In this document: in pieces, positions 38,840-47,005 of the stretch | How the letters are laid out: every line of letters begins with the position of its first letter | How positions within the stretch are numbered: position 1 is the first letter of the stretch | Origin: Rhodanobacteraceae bacterium | GTDB taxonomy: Bacteria; Pseudomonadota; Gammaproteobacteria; Xanthomonadales; Rhodanobacteraceae | DNA: 64,000 bases | NCBI GenBank assembly: GCA_027019085.1 | Contig: JALUXG010000008.1 | Location: 1-64,000 of the forward strand | Direction of reading: 5' to 3' | Translations under genes and position numbers: made by a program | Notes under the pieces: generated by a model | Databases searched by the model: none | The model's input: only the letters and a program-made list of their open reading frames with translations | What the model was told of the DNA's origin: nothing

Positions 38840-39448
38840 ATGTCCCGCCTGAAACTTGCCTTGGTCATACTGGGCGCCCTGTCTCTCGGAGCCTGTGCAA
38901 CGATTCCCACGCCGCTCAAAGGCAGCTACACGAACGTGACGCCCAGGGCCGCAAGTGGCGGCACGGCCAACCAGGCGCTGGTGCGCTGGGGTGGACAGAT
39001 CATCCGCACTGAACCGGAAAGCGGCCAGACCTGCTTCTTCGTGCTGTCCTATCCGCTCGATGCCAGCGCACGACCGCGCACCGACAACGACAGCGAAGGC
39101 CGTTTCGTGGCCTGCCACAGCGGTTTCTACGACCCGGCCATTTTCGTCCCCGGACGCGATGTCACCTTCACCGGCACCGTGCACGGCGTGGTGTCGCGCA
39201 AGGTCGGCAAGTACGACTATCCCTATCCGCGTCTGGAAGCGACCACGGTCTATCTGTGGCCCAAGCGTCCCAGGTACCGGGTCTACCGCGACCCCTGGGC
39301 CGACCCGTGGTACAGCCCCTGGCCATACTGGGGTGCTCCCGGATTCTGGGGCCCCTATTACGGGCCGTACTGGTACCAGCCCGGCGTGATCCTGGTGCCG
39401 CAGCAGAGGCGCCTGGCGCCGGCTGTCAAGAAGCAGGCCGGCTATTGA
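38840..39448 (+). CDS. Slp-family outer membrane lipoprotein
   Basis: A 202-residue lipoprotein. The signal peptide ends in the lipobox LSLGAC near residue 19. The Slp domain shows VRWGGQIIRTEPES, 'CFFVLSYPLDASARP', GRFVACHSGFYDPAIF and 'GRDVTFTGTVHGVV'. An extended C-terminal tail is rich in Trp, Pro, Gly and Tyr (WYSPWPYWGAPGFWGP), which is seen in several xanthomonad members. Slp proteins are starvation-induced in E. coli. The gene is followed by a large hairpin. Confidence 0.88.
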   Translation: MSRLKLALVILGALSLGACATIPTPLKGSYTNVTPRAASGGTANQALVRWGGQIIRTEPESGQTCFFVLSYPLDASARPRTDNDSEGRFVACHSGFYDPAIFVPGRDVTFTGTVHGVVSRKVGKYDYPYPRLEATTVYLWPKRPRYRVYRDPWADPWYSPWPYWGAPGFWGPYYGPYWYQPGVILVPQQRRLAPAVKKQAGY

Positions 39449-39479
39449 TGCGCGGTCTCCCGGTCGTCTGAAGACGCTA

Positions 39480-39522
39480 CCGGCCTGCCGTTCGGTGTCT
39501 TGGCACCAAACCGGCAGGCCGG
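39480..39522. terminator. Large bidirectional hairpin between convergent genes
   Basis: CCGGCCTGCCG at 39480-39490 pairs with CGGCAGGCCGG at 39512-39522; the inner bases TTCGGTG and CACCAAA extend the stem with a mismatch. T-runs are weak. It sits between the Slp gene and the E1 gene and probably ends both transcripts. Confidence 0.55.
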
Positions 39523-39539
39523 CTGCTTTCCATGGCGCG

Positions 39540-41807
39540 TCAAGCCAGCGATAGCGCCGCCCTGACGACATCCGCTTCGGACGGCAACACGCGCAAGGCC
39601 GCGCCGGCCAGCGGTGTGAAGGTGTCGGCACCGGTCACGCGGCGGATCGGCACAGCGCCGAAACCGGCCTCGACCAGCGCGGTGACGATGCCCTCGCCCA
39701 CCCCAGCGCTGCGCCGACCCTCATCCAGAACCAGGATGCGTCCGGCATCGCCGGCCTGTGCTGCAATGAAGTCCGCGTTCAACGGCACCAGCCAACGCAG
39801 ATCGACCACACGCACTTTCCAGCCTTGCGCCTGCTCGATGGCCTTCGCAGCGCGAAGAGCCATCGGCACACCATTGCCGTAGGTGTAGATCACCAGATCC
39901 CTGGCGTTCGTGTCATACACGCGCCCCTCGCCCAGCGCCATGGCCTGACCTGGCGCCGGGTAGTCGAACTGCCAGCCACCATCGCCGGCATCATGGAGGT
40001 CCTTGGTCATGTACAGCGCGATGGGCTCGAGGAACATGCACACCCGCCCGTCGACCTTGGCCAGCGCCATCAGGGTGCGCAGCATGGTCACCGCATCGTC
40101 GCCGCGCGAGGGACAGCCCACCACCAGGCCGGGAATGTCGCGCAGCGCGGTGATCGAGTTGTCGTTGTGGAAGTGCCCGCCGAACCCCTTCTGGTAGCCC
40201 AGGCTGGCAACCCGCACGACCATCGGATTGCGGTACTGGTCGTTGGAGAAGAACTGCAGGCTGGCGGCTTCGCCACGGATCTGGTCGATGGCATTGTGCA
40301 GGTAGGCCAGGTACTGGATTTCCGGGATCGGCAGGAACCCGAGGTTGGCATAGCCCTGCGCCAGGCCCAGGATGGTGGTCTCGTCCAGCAGCGTATTGAA
40401 CACGCGGGCGCCGCGGAAGGCCTTGTACAGCCCCTTGGTCACGGTGTACACGCCGCCCTTCTGCGCCACGTCCTCGCCGAAGATCAGGGCCTGGTCGTAC
40501 TTGGCCATCATTTCGAACAGCGCCTGGTTGATCTGGATCGCCAGGTGACGCGGCGGCTGGTTCTCCGGCAGCTTGTCGACACCGCCGTACGCTTCAGCCC
40601 GTCGTGCTTCGAAATCGGTGCGCTCGGCCTCGCTGCGTACCGCCCCGGGCGTGCAGGGCGCCAGCGGGCGCACGATGTCGTCCAGGGCATCCAGCTTGGG
40701 CAACCCATCGGCGGCCTCGGCGGCCGCGAAGCAGCGTTTGCGGGTGCGTTCGTAGAGGTCCAGCACCTGCTCGCGGCTGTACAGGCCCGACGCCAGCGCG
40801 ATCGCCGCCGAACGCAGCAATGGATCGTTCGCTTCCAGCGCCACCAGCTCCTCGATCGAACGCCACTCGATCTCGAAGTCGGTGCCGGCATGTCCCATCA
40901 CGCGACAGGTATTGAGATGCAGGAAGGTCGGCCGCCGCGTACGCCGGCTGTGCTCGACCGCGCGCGCCACGCCGGCGTAGCCGTGCGCCAGGTCCAGGCC
41001 ATCGGCGTAGAAATAATCCAGGTTGGAACGACGCTGGAAGTTGCTGGCAATCCAGCCTCCCGGTGTCTTTACCGAAATGCCGATGCCATTGTCCTCACAC
41101 ACGAACAATACCGGCCCGGGCAGTTTCTGGTAGGCCGCCCAGGCCGCGGCGTTGAACGCCGTCTGTGCGGTGGCGTGGTTGGTGGACGCGTCGCCGAACG
41201 AGCAGATGGTGATCGAATCATCGGGAATCGGCAGGTCGTGCTTCAGGCGCACGGCCTGGTCGATGGCCATGGCGGTGCCGAAGGCCTTGGGCAGGTGCGA
41301 GGCGATGGTCGAGGTCTGCGGCAGCACCCACAGCGGCTTGCTGCCCCATACCTTGTGCCGCCCGCCCGAAGCCGGATCGTCCTTGCTGGCCGCAAAGGAC
41401 AGCGCCGAATCGCGCACCGGATCGATGCCCGGCACCTTGCGCGAGCGCTCGGCCATGAACGCGCCGGAGCGGTAATGCAGGAAGGCCGGATCGGTGTGGC
41501 GCGTCAATCGCGCCACCATAGCATTGCCTTCGTGGCCGGAGGAACCGATGGTGTAAAAGACTTTGTTCTTCACGCGCAAGACGCGCGCCATCAGATCCAG
41601 ATGGCGGCTGATCAGCTGCGATTCGAAAAGCTCGCGGAAACCTCGCGCATCCAGCTCACTGCCTGGCAGCACCGGTGCATCGTCCGCGGGCGGCGAACCC
41701 ACCTGGCCTTGCCAGTGCTGTACGAACTCGGTGAAGTTCTGGTCGACGATCTCTGCGCGATTGAAGCCCTTCTGGCGGGCGGGGATGGAATGCTGGCTGG
41801 AATTCAT
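39540..41807 (-). CDS. Fused E1 alpha-beta 2-oxoacid dehydrogenase (branched-chain type)
   Basis: A 755-residue thiamine-diphosphate enzyme in which the alpha and beta E1 subunits are joined. The alpha half (about 1-390) has the thiamine-diphosphate motif FGDASTNHATAQ...VCEDNGIGIS. The beta half (about 410-755) has IFGEDVAQKGGVYTVTKGL, 'NTLLDETTILGLAQGYA' and VLDEGRRSAG. It would oxidatively decarboxylate branched-chain 2-oxoacids with an E2/E3 core encoded elsewhere. The start at 41807 is preferred over 41873. It is the last gene of a minus-strand group with a GNAT and a glutaryl-CoA dehydrogenase. Confidence 0.9.
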   Translation of the reverse strand: MNSSQHSIPARQKGFNRAEIVDQNFTEFVQHWQGQVGSPPADDAPVLPGSELDARGFRELFESQLISRHLDLMARVLRVKNKVFYTIGSSGHEGNAMVARLTRHTDPAFLHYRSGAFMAERSRKVPGIDPVRDSALSFAASKDDPASGGRHKVWGSKPLWVLPQTSTIASHLPKAFGTAMAIDQAVRLKHDLPIPDDSITICSFGDASTNHATAQTAFNAAAWAAYQKLPGPVLFVCEDNGIGISVKTPGGWIASNFQRRSNLDYFYADGLDLAHGYAGVARAVEHSRRTRRPTFLHLNTCRVMGHAGTDFEIEWRSIEELVALEANDPLLRSAAIALASGLYSREQVLDLYERTRKRCFAAAEAADGLPKLDALDDIVRPLAPCTPGAVRSEAERTDFEARRAEAYGGVDKLPENQPPRHLAIQINQALFEMMAKYDQALIFGEDVAQKGGVYTVTKGLYKAFRGARVFNTLLDETTILGLAQGYANLGFLPIPEIQYLAYLHNAIDQIRGEAASLQFFSNDQYRNPMVVRVASLGYQKGFGGHFHNDNSITALRDIPGLVVGCPSRGDDAVTMLRTLMALAKVDGRVCMFLEPIALYMTKDLHDAGDGGWQFDYPAPGQAMALGEGRVYDTNARDLVIYTYGNGVPMALRAAKAIEQAQGWKVRVVDLRWLVPLNADFIAAQAGDAGRILVLDEGRRSAGVGEGIVTALVEAGFGAVPIRRVTGADTFTPLAGAALRVLPSEADVVRAALSLA

Positions 41808-41842
41808 GTTGCCTCGCGCGAATGACAGAAGTTGGGATCGGG

Positions 41843-42388
41843 TCAGCCCGTCCGCCGCTGGCGATCGAACCATTGCTCGCGGGTCTGGCCCCAGAGGTCG
41901 GCCACCTTGTCCTGATACGGCTCAGGCAGGCTTACCTTCCGGATCACGCTCGACCCCAGGCGCCGCGCCAGATCGGCCGAGGCGATGTTGTCCGGGTCGA
42001 TGCAATGGATCATGCAATCCCAGCCCAGGTGTTCAAAGGCCCAGTCGATGGCGGCGCAGGCGCCCTCGGTGGCATAGCCCTTACCCCATGCGGCGCGCGC
42101 CAGCCCCCAGCCGACCTCGTTGCCTGGCCAGCCCTCGGGTTTCCATGGGCCCAGACGTCCGACCCAGCGGCCGCCGGATCTCTCGATCACCGAAAACATG
42201 GAAAATCCCTGGATCGACCAGGCCCCTGCCAGTTGCAGAAAACCGCGCCAGGCCACTGCGCGGCCCTGCGGGCCACCGATGAATTTCGAGGCTTCCTCGT
42301 CGGCCATGTTGGCCGCGTAGGCGTCGAAGTCCTCGATCCGTGGCGGGCGCAGGATCAGGCGTTCGGTCTCGATGCGCGGGCCGTTCAT
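41843..42388 (-). CDS. GNAT-family N-acetyltransferase (RimJ/RimL type)
   Basis: A 181-residue acetyltransferase starting IETERLILRPPRIED, the standard N-terminus of the Acetyltransf_3 group. The acetyl-CoA segment is ARAAWGKGYATEGACAAIDW (G-K-G-Y-A-T). 'DPDNIASADLARRLG' follows. It lies 7 bp after the glutaryl-CoA dehydrogenase gene and 35 bp before the E1 gene, so it is likely in the same transcript; substrate unknown. Confidence 0.9.
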   Translation of the reverse strand: MNGPRIETERLILRPPRIEDFDAYAANMADEEASKFIGGPQGRAVAWRGFLQLAGAWSIQGFSMFSVIERSGGRWVGRLGPWKPEGWPGNEVGWGLARAAWGKGYATEGACAAIDWAFEHLGWDCMIHCIDPDNIASADLARRLGSSVIRKVSLPEPYQDKVADLWGQTREQWFDRQRRTG

Positions 42389-42395
42389 GTGCGGC

Positions 42396-43565
42396 TCAGA
42401 ATGCGTTGATGCCGGTCAGTTCGCGACCGACCACCAGCTTATGCACGGTCTCGGTGCCCTCGTAGGTGATCACCGATTCCAGATTCAGCGCATGGCGGAT
42501 GGCGGCATGCTCGGTGGTAATGCCGGCGCCACCCAGCACGTCGCGGCACTCGCGCGCGATGTCGATGGCCATGCGCACGTTGTTCCACTTGGCCAGCGAG
42601 ACCTGGGTCGGCTGCATGAGGCCGGCATCCTTCAGGCGGCCCAGCTGCAGGGACAGCAGCTGCGCCGTGGTAATGCGGCGCGCCATGTCGGCAAGCTTGA
42701 GCTGGACGGCCTGGTTGGAGTTGACCGAACGACCGAACAGCACGCGCTCGGCGGTGTAGTCCAGGGCTTCCTTCAGGCACGCCTGGGCGGCACCGATCGG
42801 GCCCCAGGTGATCCCGTAGCGGGCCTGGGTCAGGCAACCCAGCGGTCCCTTCAGGCCCTTTACGTTGGGCAGGATGGCATCGCCCGGCAGGCGCACGTCG
42901 TCGAGGAACAGGGCCGAGGTGACCGAAGCGCGCAGGCTCATCTTCTTGTGCACTTCCTGCGCGGTGAAGCCTTTCGTGTCGGTAGGCACGATGAAACCAC
43001 GGATGCCGTCGTCGGTCTGCGCCCAGACGATGGCGATGTGCGCCAGGTTGCCGTTGGTAATCCACATCTTGGCGCCGTTGAGCACCCAGTCGTCGCCGTC
43101 CCGCTTCGCCACCGTCTTCATGTTGGCCGGGTCGGAACCGCCGTGCGGTTCGGTCAGGCCGAAGCAGCCGATGATCTGGCCGGCGGCCATCTTCGGCAGG
43201 TAGCGCTGTTTCTGCTCCTCGCTGCCGTAAGCGAAGATCGGGTACATGCACAGTGAACTTTGCACCGAGGCGAAGCTGCGCAGGCCCGAATCGCCACGCT
43301 CCAGTTCCTGGCAGATCAACCCGTAGCACACGCTGCTCATGCCCGCGCCGCCGTACTGCTCGGGAATCGTCGCACCCAGCAGGCCCAGACCGGCAATCCC
43401 GGGTATCAGTTCGGTCGGGAAACGCCCCTGGTCGAAGCAGTCGCCGATGATCGGCAGCACTTTCTCGTCAGTGAAGCGGGCGACGCTGTCCTGCACCATG
43501 CGCTCCTCGTCGGAGAGCAGCGAACGGACATCGTACAGATCGAGCGGATTGAGGCGAGCAGCCAT
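42396..43565 (-). CDS. gcdH: Glutaryl-CoA dehydrogenase
   Basis: An acyl-CoA dehydrogenase of 389 residues. It follows the glutaryl-CoA subgroup along its length: YGLICQELERGDSGLRS, then VQSSLCMYPIFAYGSEEQK, 'FGLTEPHGGSDPANM', WITNGNLAHIAIVWA and the C-terminal 'YEGTETVHKLVVGRELTG' with the catalytic Glu. The enzyme converts glutaryl-CoA to crotonyl-CoA in lysine and tryptophan breakdown. The start at 43565 (MAARLNPLDLYD) gives the usual length; an upstream Met-rich extension is rejected. Confidence 0.9.
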   Translation of the reverse strand: MAARLNPLDLYDVRSLLSDEERMVQDSVARFTDEKVLPIIGDCFDQGRFPTELIPGIAGLGLLGATIPEQYGGAGMSSVCYGLICQELERGDSGLRSFASVQSSLCMYPIFAYGSEEQKQRYLPKMAAGQIIGCFGLTEPHGGSDPANMKTVAKRDGDDWVLNGAKMWITNGNLAHIAIVWAQTDDGIRGFIVPTDTKGFTAQEVHKKMSLRASVTSALFLDDVRLPGDAILPNVKGLKGPLGCLTQARYGITWGPIGAAQACLKEALDYTAERVLFGRSVNSNQAVQLKLADMARRITTAQLLSLQLGRLKDAGLMQPTQVSLAKWNNVRMAIDIARECRDVLGGAGITTEHAAIRHALNLESVITYEGTETVHKLVVGRELTGINAF

Positions 43566-43636
43566 GCGGGCTCCGGTAGCAGACGATGAAACCACCATTG
43601 TACCGCCGCCGGTGCCCGGCGTCCGGATGCACAAGC

Positions 43637-44593
43637 TCAGCCGTCGAACGCAGCCGCGCGGTAACCGCCTTCCACACCCTTGCTCGCATGGGCCACGGCA
43701 TCATGGGGATGCAGGCTTTCATGGTGCGACACTCGCACGGCGTAATCGAGGATGCGCTCGTCGGCATCCAGCGCAGCCTGGATACGCCTTGATGCGTCCT
43801 CGCAGAACATCAAGTTGCGACCGTTGGCAAGGGCGAATGCCTGCTCGTCCTCGCGTTTGACCGCGGTCTGCACCGGGGTACCCAGCGCATCTTCTACCTG
43901 GTCAATCAGCGATTCGATGTCGAATCCGAACGATGGCGCCATGCGCAGTCGAAGCGTGGCGGTGCTGCGTTGCGCATGCGGTGTGGCCACCATGCCTTCC
44001 TCGCTTTCCAGCCATGCCAGCACCTGTTCGCGCTCGACAGGCGCATCGGCAGGAAACTGTTCCGCGAACTGACGGCGGACCAACTGACGCGCCAGCGCGG
44101 CCGAAGCCGGACAGGTCGAGGAATAGACGACTTCGGTCGCCAGTTCGATTTCGACACGGCCCTTGTGCATCAGGGCAGTCACGGTCACTGGGTAACTGCG
44201 CCAGCCGCTGTGCTCGCTGCGCAGCGCCTTGCGCCGCACCAGGTGTTCGTAACGGATGCGCAAGCGTGCGCGATCGGAAAGATCGGCGTGCGATTCGAGA
44301 AACCCGTGCAGCAGCCTGCGCAGCATGCACGGAGCCAGCGGCTCGGCACCCAGCGCCTGCTCGACCAGCAGATACAGGCGGGACATGTGAATCCCGCGAA
44401 CCTGGGGACGATACAGATTGACATGGGCATCGACGCGCGCGCTTACACGCTGCACCTCACCCGTGGCGTCGGTCACCAGCAATGGCGCCTGGATGCCGTC
44501 CATGCCGACCCAGTCCAGCGTACCGGCATGCTGGGTACGCGCCTGACCGGCCACATCCGGCAATGAACGTGCGGTGCTGTCATCGGGTGCCAT
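43637..44593 (-). CDS. folE2: GTP cyclohydrolase FolE2 (type IB)
   Basis: A 318-residue GTP cyclohydrolase IB, which begins folate (and related pterin) synthesis. Features are 'RGIHMSRLYLLVEQAL', a substrate-binding cysteine in VYSSTCPASAALARQLV, 'PHAQRSTATLRLRM' and the final 'NLMFCEDASRRIQAAL'. FolE2 can use metals other than zinc and is under Zur control in some bacteria. I could not find a Zur-type palindrome upstream here. It precedes gcdH by 71 bp on the same strand. Confidence 0.93.
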   Translation of the reverse strand: MAPDDSTARSLPDVAGQARTQHAGTLDWVGMDGIQAPLLVTDATGEVQRVSARVDAHVNLYRPQVRGIHMSRLYLLVEQALGAEPLAPCMLRRLLHGFLESHADLSDRARLRIRYEHLVRRKALRSEHSGWRSYPVTVTALMHKGRVEIELATEVVYSSTCPASAALARQLVRRQFAEQFPADAPVEREQVLAWLESEEGMVATPHAQRSTATLRLRMAPSFGFDIESLIDQVEDALGTPVQTAVKREDEQAFALANGRNLMFCEDASRRIQAALDADERILDYAVRVSHHESLHPHDAVAHASKGVEGGYRAAAFDG

Positions 44594-44709
44594 CACGGGT
44601 TTCCTGAACAATCAGCGGGGAACGGCGGCAAGCCGCCCAAGAGACTACCTTATGCCAAATGGGGGCGACGCGCCCGAGTGCAATGCCGTGCAGCAACGAA
44701 CACTGTGTT

Positions 44710-45552
44710 TCAGTCCCGGACCTGGCGCCGGCTGGCCCGCGCGGCCGACCAGGCACGCCATGCGCTGCCCACGGTCATGCCGTTGGCGCGCGCCTGCAGC
44801 ACCGCCAAGGGGTCGCGAGCGCGCAGCGCCCGATCCAGTCGCCTGGCATTTTCTCGCAACTGCAGGTCACGGAACACGCTGAGCGGCCCCCCCTGGCCTT
44901 GCGCCTGCCGCACGAGATGGCGTATGACTTGGAGATGTTCACGCACCGCTGCACGGCGTGCGGGGCTGTCCGATTCGAGTGCATCGCGGTCCAGCCCATG
45001 CCGCGCCAGGCACGACATCGGCAGGGCCAGGCTGTCGCGATCGCGATGTTCGGCAAGCGCGATCGTGGCTTGCAGCAAGTGATCGGCCACGGCACTGCTC
45101 TGCGCACGCTCGGGCGAGGCCTGAGCGCCAAACCACCATTGTGTTTCCAGCCGCCCCAGGGCCCCGTGAAAGGCCCGGGCCCGGGACACAAGGGCGGCAT
45201 GGTCCGGCGGCGTCGGCGATCCGGCCTGGGCCAGCGCAGCCTGTACTGGTGCCAGCAGGCAGGTCCGCTCGATACGTTCGGACCCGGGGCTGGCGAAGAG
45301 TGCCCGGGTAAGCGGATGCCTGCCCCCGCCCGGCGCCGCAGCGGCAAGTTCCTCCACCCACCAGTTCAGTTTCACCCGGACCACATCGGGTTCGCGAATG
45401 TCGTATGCGGCCTCGATCCATGCGTGTTCCAGTGCGGCTAGGGCGAGATGCCCACGTTGCGTGGTCCGGTCCACATAAGGCATGGCCAGCCGCTGGACCG
45501 GCCGTGCGAGAAGCCACTTTTCCAGGTAACTGTCGAGTACCTCGTCCTTCAT
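44710..45552 (-). CDS. Squalene/phytoene-synthase-like protein
   Basis: A 280-residue helical protein distantly like the squalene/phytoene synthase family, as in xanthomonad proteins annotated that way. The clearest segment is VRVKLNWWVEELAAA, followed by HPLTRALF. The aspartate-rich D-x-x-x-D motifs needed for prenyl-diphosphate chemistry are not clear, so it may not be catalytic; NDUFAF6-type assembly factors share this fold. It overlaps gph by 4 bp and follows ubiG-gph in one operon. Confidence 0.55.
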   Translation of the reverse strand: MKDEVLDSYLEKWLLARPVQRLAMPYVDRTTQRGHLALAALEHAWIEAAYDIREPDVVRVKLNWWVEELAAAAPGGGRHPLTRALFASPGSERIERTCLLAPVQAALAQAGSPTPPDHAALVSRARAFHGALGRLETQWWFGAQASPERAQSSAVADHLLQATIALAEHRDRDSLALPMSCLARHGLDRDALESDSPARRAAVREHLQVIRHLVRQAQGQGGPLSVFRDLQLRENARRLDRALRARDPLAVLQARANGMTVGSAWRAWSAARASRRQVRD

Positions 45553-46226
45553 GCCTGATTCCCGACGCCAAGCCAGGCCGCCAGGGCCGGGACCTGATCG
45601 ACCACGATATCGGCGCCCCACGCATGCGGATCGCCACCATCGAGATAGCCCCAGGACACGGCCACCGTGGACAGCCCGGCCGAGCGACCTGCCTGCACAT
45701 CGCGCAGGTCATCGCCAACATACACAGCGCTGGCGGGATCCATGCCTGCGCGCGTGCAGGCCAGCCGGACCGGCGCAGGGTCGGGTTTGCGCTGTTCGAG
45801 CGTATCGCCGCAGACGATGGCCGCGGCGCGCGCTGCCAGACCCAGGCGTTCGAGGAGCGGCAGGGCCAGGAATCCGGCCTTGTTGGTGACGATGCCCCAT
45901 GGCACACCTGATCGTTCCAGGGTCACGAGCAGGTCCGGGATGCCGGGAAACGGCTGCGAATCGTTGCCCATGATGTCCGCGTAGAGCACGAGGAAACGCG
46001 GCATGAGCTGCTCGATGAGCGTTGCCTCGGCCTGTGGCATGCCTGCACGCAACACGGCCCGCGCGCCTCGCGACACCACGGCACGAACCGTTTCGTAAGC
46101 CGGCCTGGGAAGCTTTCGTTCATCACACAGCCGGCACAGCGCCAGGTACAGGTCGGGCGCACTGTCGAGAAGAGTGCCATCGAGGTCGAACAGCACCCCG
46201 GACAACGGAGCCGGGCCCTGATTCAT
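45549..46226 (-). CDS. gph: Phosphoglycolate phosphatase (HAD family)
   Basis: A 225-residue HAD hydrolase. The nucleophile motif is VLFDLDGTLLDSAPDL, motif II is IVTNKAG, motif III lies at QRKPDPAPVRLA and motif IV is YVGDDLRDVQAGRSAG. It removes phosphate from 2-phosphoglycolate arising from DNA damage or photorespiration-like chemistry. The start at 46226 overlaps the ubiG stop by 4 bp, which rules out the longer frame that reaches 46571. Confidence 0.93.
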   Translation of the reverse strand: MNQGPAPLSGVLFDLDGTLLDSAPDLYLALCRLCDERKLPRPAYETVRAVVSRGARAVLRAGMPQAEATLIEQLMPRFLVLYADIMGNDSQPFPGIPDLLVTLERSGVPWGIVTNKAGFLALPLLERLGLAARAAAIVCGDTLEQRKPDPAPVRLACTRAGMDPASAVYVGDDLRDVQAGRSAGLSTVAVSWGYLDGGDPHAWGADIVVDQVPALAAWLGVGNQA

Positions 46227-46936
46227 ACCGGCCTGTGCGCACAAATCACGTAATTCACGGCCATGGAACCACCGAGACAAGCTTTTCTTGTCAATGGGTT
46301 GTACTTCAAACCTTGCGCGTCTTCGAGCTCCAGGCCTGCATCGCGCATCCATCGCGCAAGCTCGGAGGGGCGCAGGAAATTCTCGTAATGGTGGGTACCC
46401 CGAGGCAGCAGGCCAAGCAGGTATTCGGCGCCGAAAATGGCCGCAGAGAAGGCCTGAACCGTGCGGTTGAGCGTGGACACGAACAGGCGTCCCTGCGGCT
46501 TGAGCATGACCGCAAGATCCCTGATCAGCGCTGCGGGGTCCGGCACATGCTCGATCAGTTCCATGCAGCATACGGCGTCGAAGGCGCCCGGTTCGGCGGC
46601 GGCCAGGTCGGCCGAGGACTGCACGCGGTAATCGACATCAAGCCGTGATTCGTGCAGATGCATGCGCGCCACGTCGATCACCTGATCGCCGAGGTCGACG
46701 CCCACGACCTCGGCGCCGGCACGTGCCAGCGATTCACTGAGCAGACCACCGCCACAACCGACATCGGCCACGCGTGCGCCCTGCAGCGCGACGCGACCTG
46801 CCACATAGGCCGTACGTACCGGATTGAGGTCGTGCAGAGGCCGCGACTCGCCATCCGGATCCCACCAGCGCGCGGCAAGCCGCGCGAAACGATCGATTTC
46901 CTCGGCGCTGACATTGACTGCAGACATGAACGGCAA
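46223..46936 (-). CDS. ubiG: Ubiquinone biosynthesis O-methyltransferase
   Basis: UbiG performs both O-methylations of ubiquinone synthesis using S-adenosylmethionine. The 237-residue product has ARWWDPDGESRPLHDLNPVR, the SAM motif VADVGCGGGLLSESLA and 'YENFLRPSELARW'. It lies 69 bp after mtaD and overlaps gph. MtaD would recycle the S-adenosylhomocysteine or methylthioadenosine that methyltransferases release, which gives the grouping metabolic sense. Confidence 0.95.
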   Translation of the reverse strand: MPFMSAVNVSAEEIDRFARLAARWWDPDGESRPLHDLNPVRTAYVAGRVALQGARVADVGCGGGLLSESLARAGAEVVGVDLGDQVIDVARMHLHESRLDVDYRVQSSADLAAAEPGAFDAVCCMELIEHVPDPAALIRDLAVMLKPQGRLFVSTLNRTVQAFSAAIFGAEYLLGLLPRGTHHYENFLRPSELARWMRDAGLELEDAQGLKYNPLTRKACLGGSMAVNYVICAHRPV

Positions 46937-46965
46937 TCTCGATTGGGTGGCCTGCGCATTCTATC

Positions 46966-46981
46966 CGCTACTGCAGTAGCG
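46966..46981. repeat. 16-bp perfect palindrome in the mtaD-ubiG gap
   Basis: CGCTACTGCAGTAGCG reads the same on both strands. It lies between mtaD and ubiG. It could be an operator or a small hairpin; no T-run follows, so it is not a terminator. Confidence 0.4.
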
Positions 46982-47005
46982 CATTGCGCAGGGTCGGTGC
47001 CAGCG

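Noticed and set aside
39825..41825. 666-codon plus-strand frame opposite the fused E1 gene
   Set aside because: Shadow of a gene with intact cofactor motifs.
44594..44700. Search for a Zur operator before folE2
   Set aside because: No palindrome like the gammaproteobacterial Zur box could be found.
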